This document shows, one piece after another, positions 63,145 through 64,000 of a DNA stretch of 64,000 bases; positions within the stretch are counted from its first letter, which is position 1, and the number at the start of each line of letters is the position of its first letter. Under the pieces are notes generated by a model, which had not been told where the DNA came from, made no database searches, and was given only the letters and a program-made list of their open reading frames with translations. Position numbers and translations under genes: made by a program. Where the stretch lies: positions 33,983-97,982 of the forward strand of contig CANPOY010000004.1 of the NCBI GenBank assembly GCA_947575805.1, given 5' to 3'. This DNA comes from an uncultured Lachnospiraceae bacterium. Its GTDB lineage: Bacteria > Bacillota > Clostridia > Lachnospirales > Lachnospiraceae.

Positions 63145-63795
63145 TTAATCTTCTAACCAATCGCTGGCAAAATAAGTTACGTCAAGAGAGTATGCCACCA
63201 AATCAGAAATACCTGGCCCCTCTACTATGTTGTATTTGTAAGTCACTGTAATGCTCGTGCTATCATCTGATACTTTATATGTAGGTGTCGCATACAGAGC
63301 ATAAACGGGATAATGACCAGAAAGATGTTTTTCGCCTGCCTCTACTACACTATTATAATAAGCTTTATTATTTACAGTTACAACTTTACTAGTCAAATAT
63401 AAAAAATTCGGCGCTGCATATACATAAGGCTGAATATACGTTTCTGCTCGCTCCTGTTGTCCTCCTATTACCGTAGCTTTGGATTGTACTGGAGTATTAA
63501 TGTTGCGCACATAAATCTCATCAAGATAATCACGAAATGCATCGGTACCCATGCTTGTGTAAAAATCAACCAACTCTTGTATAGTCAGATTAGTTTTGGC
63601 CAGTTCCTCTTCATCGGTAATCATAACATAACTGGTTCCCTTTTCTTCATTGAACTCAGCCAAAATATCTTTATATGCCTGCAAAGGATCCTTCTGCTCT
63701 GCAGCTATCGATGTGATTGACGAAAAACTGGTCAGCAACAGTAATAATGCAAGAAATTTTAAGGCATTTTTGCTTCGTTTGATTTTGATTTTCAT
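63145..63795 (-). CDS. Secreted protein of unknown function
   Basis: A 216-residue protein with a signal peptide (LKFLALLLLLTSFSSITSIA) and a soluble, Tyr- and Thr-rich beta-type C-terminal half (TYKVSDDSTSITVTYKYNIV). I do not recognise the family. The first 70 mature residues look helical (QAYKDILAEFNEEKGTSYVM). Start at 63795, 7 nt after GGAGG; the ATG at 63801 is too close to it. It is followed by the SH3-like gene and both are AT-rich. Its upstream control region continues to the window edge. Confidence 0.6.
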   Translation of the reverse strand: MKIKIKRSKNALKFLALLLLLTSFSSITSIAAEQKDPLQAYKDILAEFNEEKGTSYVMITDEEELAKTNLTIQELVDFYTSMGTDAFRDYLDEIYVRNINTPVQSKATVIGGQQERAETYIQPYVYAAPNFLYLTSKVVTVNNKAYYNSVVEAGEKHLSGHYPVYALYATPTYKVSDDSTSITVTYKYNIVEGPGISDLVAYSLDVTYFASDWLED

Positions 63796-63945
63796 TCTCA
63801 TTCCTCCTGCTAATATTTTGATTTTGGGATACCTCTGCCTGTTTTCCCATAAATCGGTTCTTTCTGAAGCTCTTTACTTCTTCCGGCATTCTGGCTGGAA
63901 GAGAAAACACCTCATACTTGTCTTCACCTCCATTCCTTTTAAGTG

Positions 63946-63990
63946 AATTGTACCAAGTCGCTGGCGCGACGGCTAGCCCCAAGTACAATT
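63946..63990. other. 45-bp inverted-repeat structure near the window edge
   Basis: Outer arms AATTGTAC (63946-63953) and GTACAATT (63983-63990) enclose GTCGC-TGGC-GCGAC (63957-63970) and the palindrome GGCTAGCC (63971-63978). GC-rich core in AT-rich surroundings. It may be an operator, an RNA leader fold or the edge of a former mobile element; the window ends 10 bp later. Confidence 0.45.
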
Positions 63991-64000
63991 AGTTTTGCTA

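Noticed and set aside
63671..63988. Minus-strand frame of 105 codons overlapping the secreted-protein gene at the window edge
   Set aside because: It starts with TTG without a ribosome binding site, has a stop right upstream, and overlaps a gene with a clear signal peptide.

Overview
The window reads as a mid-GC chromosomal segment of a Gram-positive anaerobe of the class Clostridia, most likely a Lachnospiraceae. I base this on the mrdA-minCDE-rodA-mgsA block, the L21-Prp-L27 block with a Prp-cleavable L27 N-terminus, SepF, Firmicutes-type LexA boxes, a rubrerythrin, RecU, a YlbJ-like sporulation membrane protein, and a short HisG paired with HisZ. Strong AGGAGG-type ribosome binding sites precede most genes. 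I found no rRNA, tRNA, CRISPR array, intact insertion sequence or prophage.

Layout. 1-7.3 kb (+): cell elongation and division-site genes (PBP2, MinC, MinD, MinE, RodA), then methylglyoxal synthase and a D,D-carboxypeptidase lipoprotein. 7.3-15.1 kb (+): a small P-loop protein, a HlyD-like membrane protein, GNAT, CapA-like, YggS, SepF, AroB, LspA, RluD. 15.2-19.8 kb (+): cytidylate kinase-like protein, L21 leader, rplU-prp-rpmA, obgE, yhbY, yqeK, rsfS. nadD is missing from its usual slot. 19.8-26 kb: an SOS neighbourhood (lexA, a YneA-like LysM protein with several LexA boxes) interrupted by a divergent AraC/MATE pair and followed by a tyrosine recombinase and a TtcA-type ATPase. 26.1-30.3 kb (+): rubrerythrin, AI-2E-family permease, Dtd, flotillin. 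30.4-37.5 kb (-): a small membrane peptide, NUDIX, RNase G, DUF2344 protein, B12-type radical SAM protein and a large propeller plus solute-binding lipoprotein. 38.1-41.3 kb (-): a HelD-type helicase with an unexpected C-terminal domain. 41.5-46.8 kb (-): a his operon (hisZ, a tiny membrane ORF, hisG, hisD, hisB, HisF-like-HisIE) with a near-consensus promoter. 46.9-51.3 kb (-): RecU, two pseudouridine synthases, SDR, HAD. 51.4-55.5 kb: YlbJ-like (+), then amidase, coiled-coil protein, CoaD and RsmD (-). 55.6-60.1 kb (-): topoisomerase IV parE-parC behind a leader of about 200 nt holding five hairpins. 60.2-63.8 kb (-): a split propeller/solute-binding lipoprotein pair and two AT-rich secreted-protein genes.

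Most of the window is housekeeping. The observations most worth following are: (1) the HelD-like helicase whose last 215 or so residues resemble the N-terminal beta-sandwich of GH31 glycosidases and stop about where the GH31 barrel would begin; (2) the five-hairpin leader in front of topoisomerase IV; (3) two forms, fused and split, of a propeller/solute-binding lipoprotein; (4) three very short membrane-segment ORFs, one embedded and translationally coupled inside the his operon; and (5) a degenerate HisF-like barrel fused to HisIE. All functional claims come from reading the sequence and from remembered family features. No search was run.
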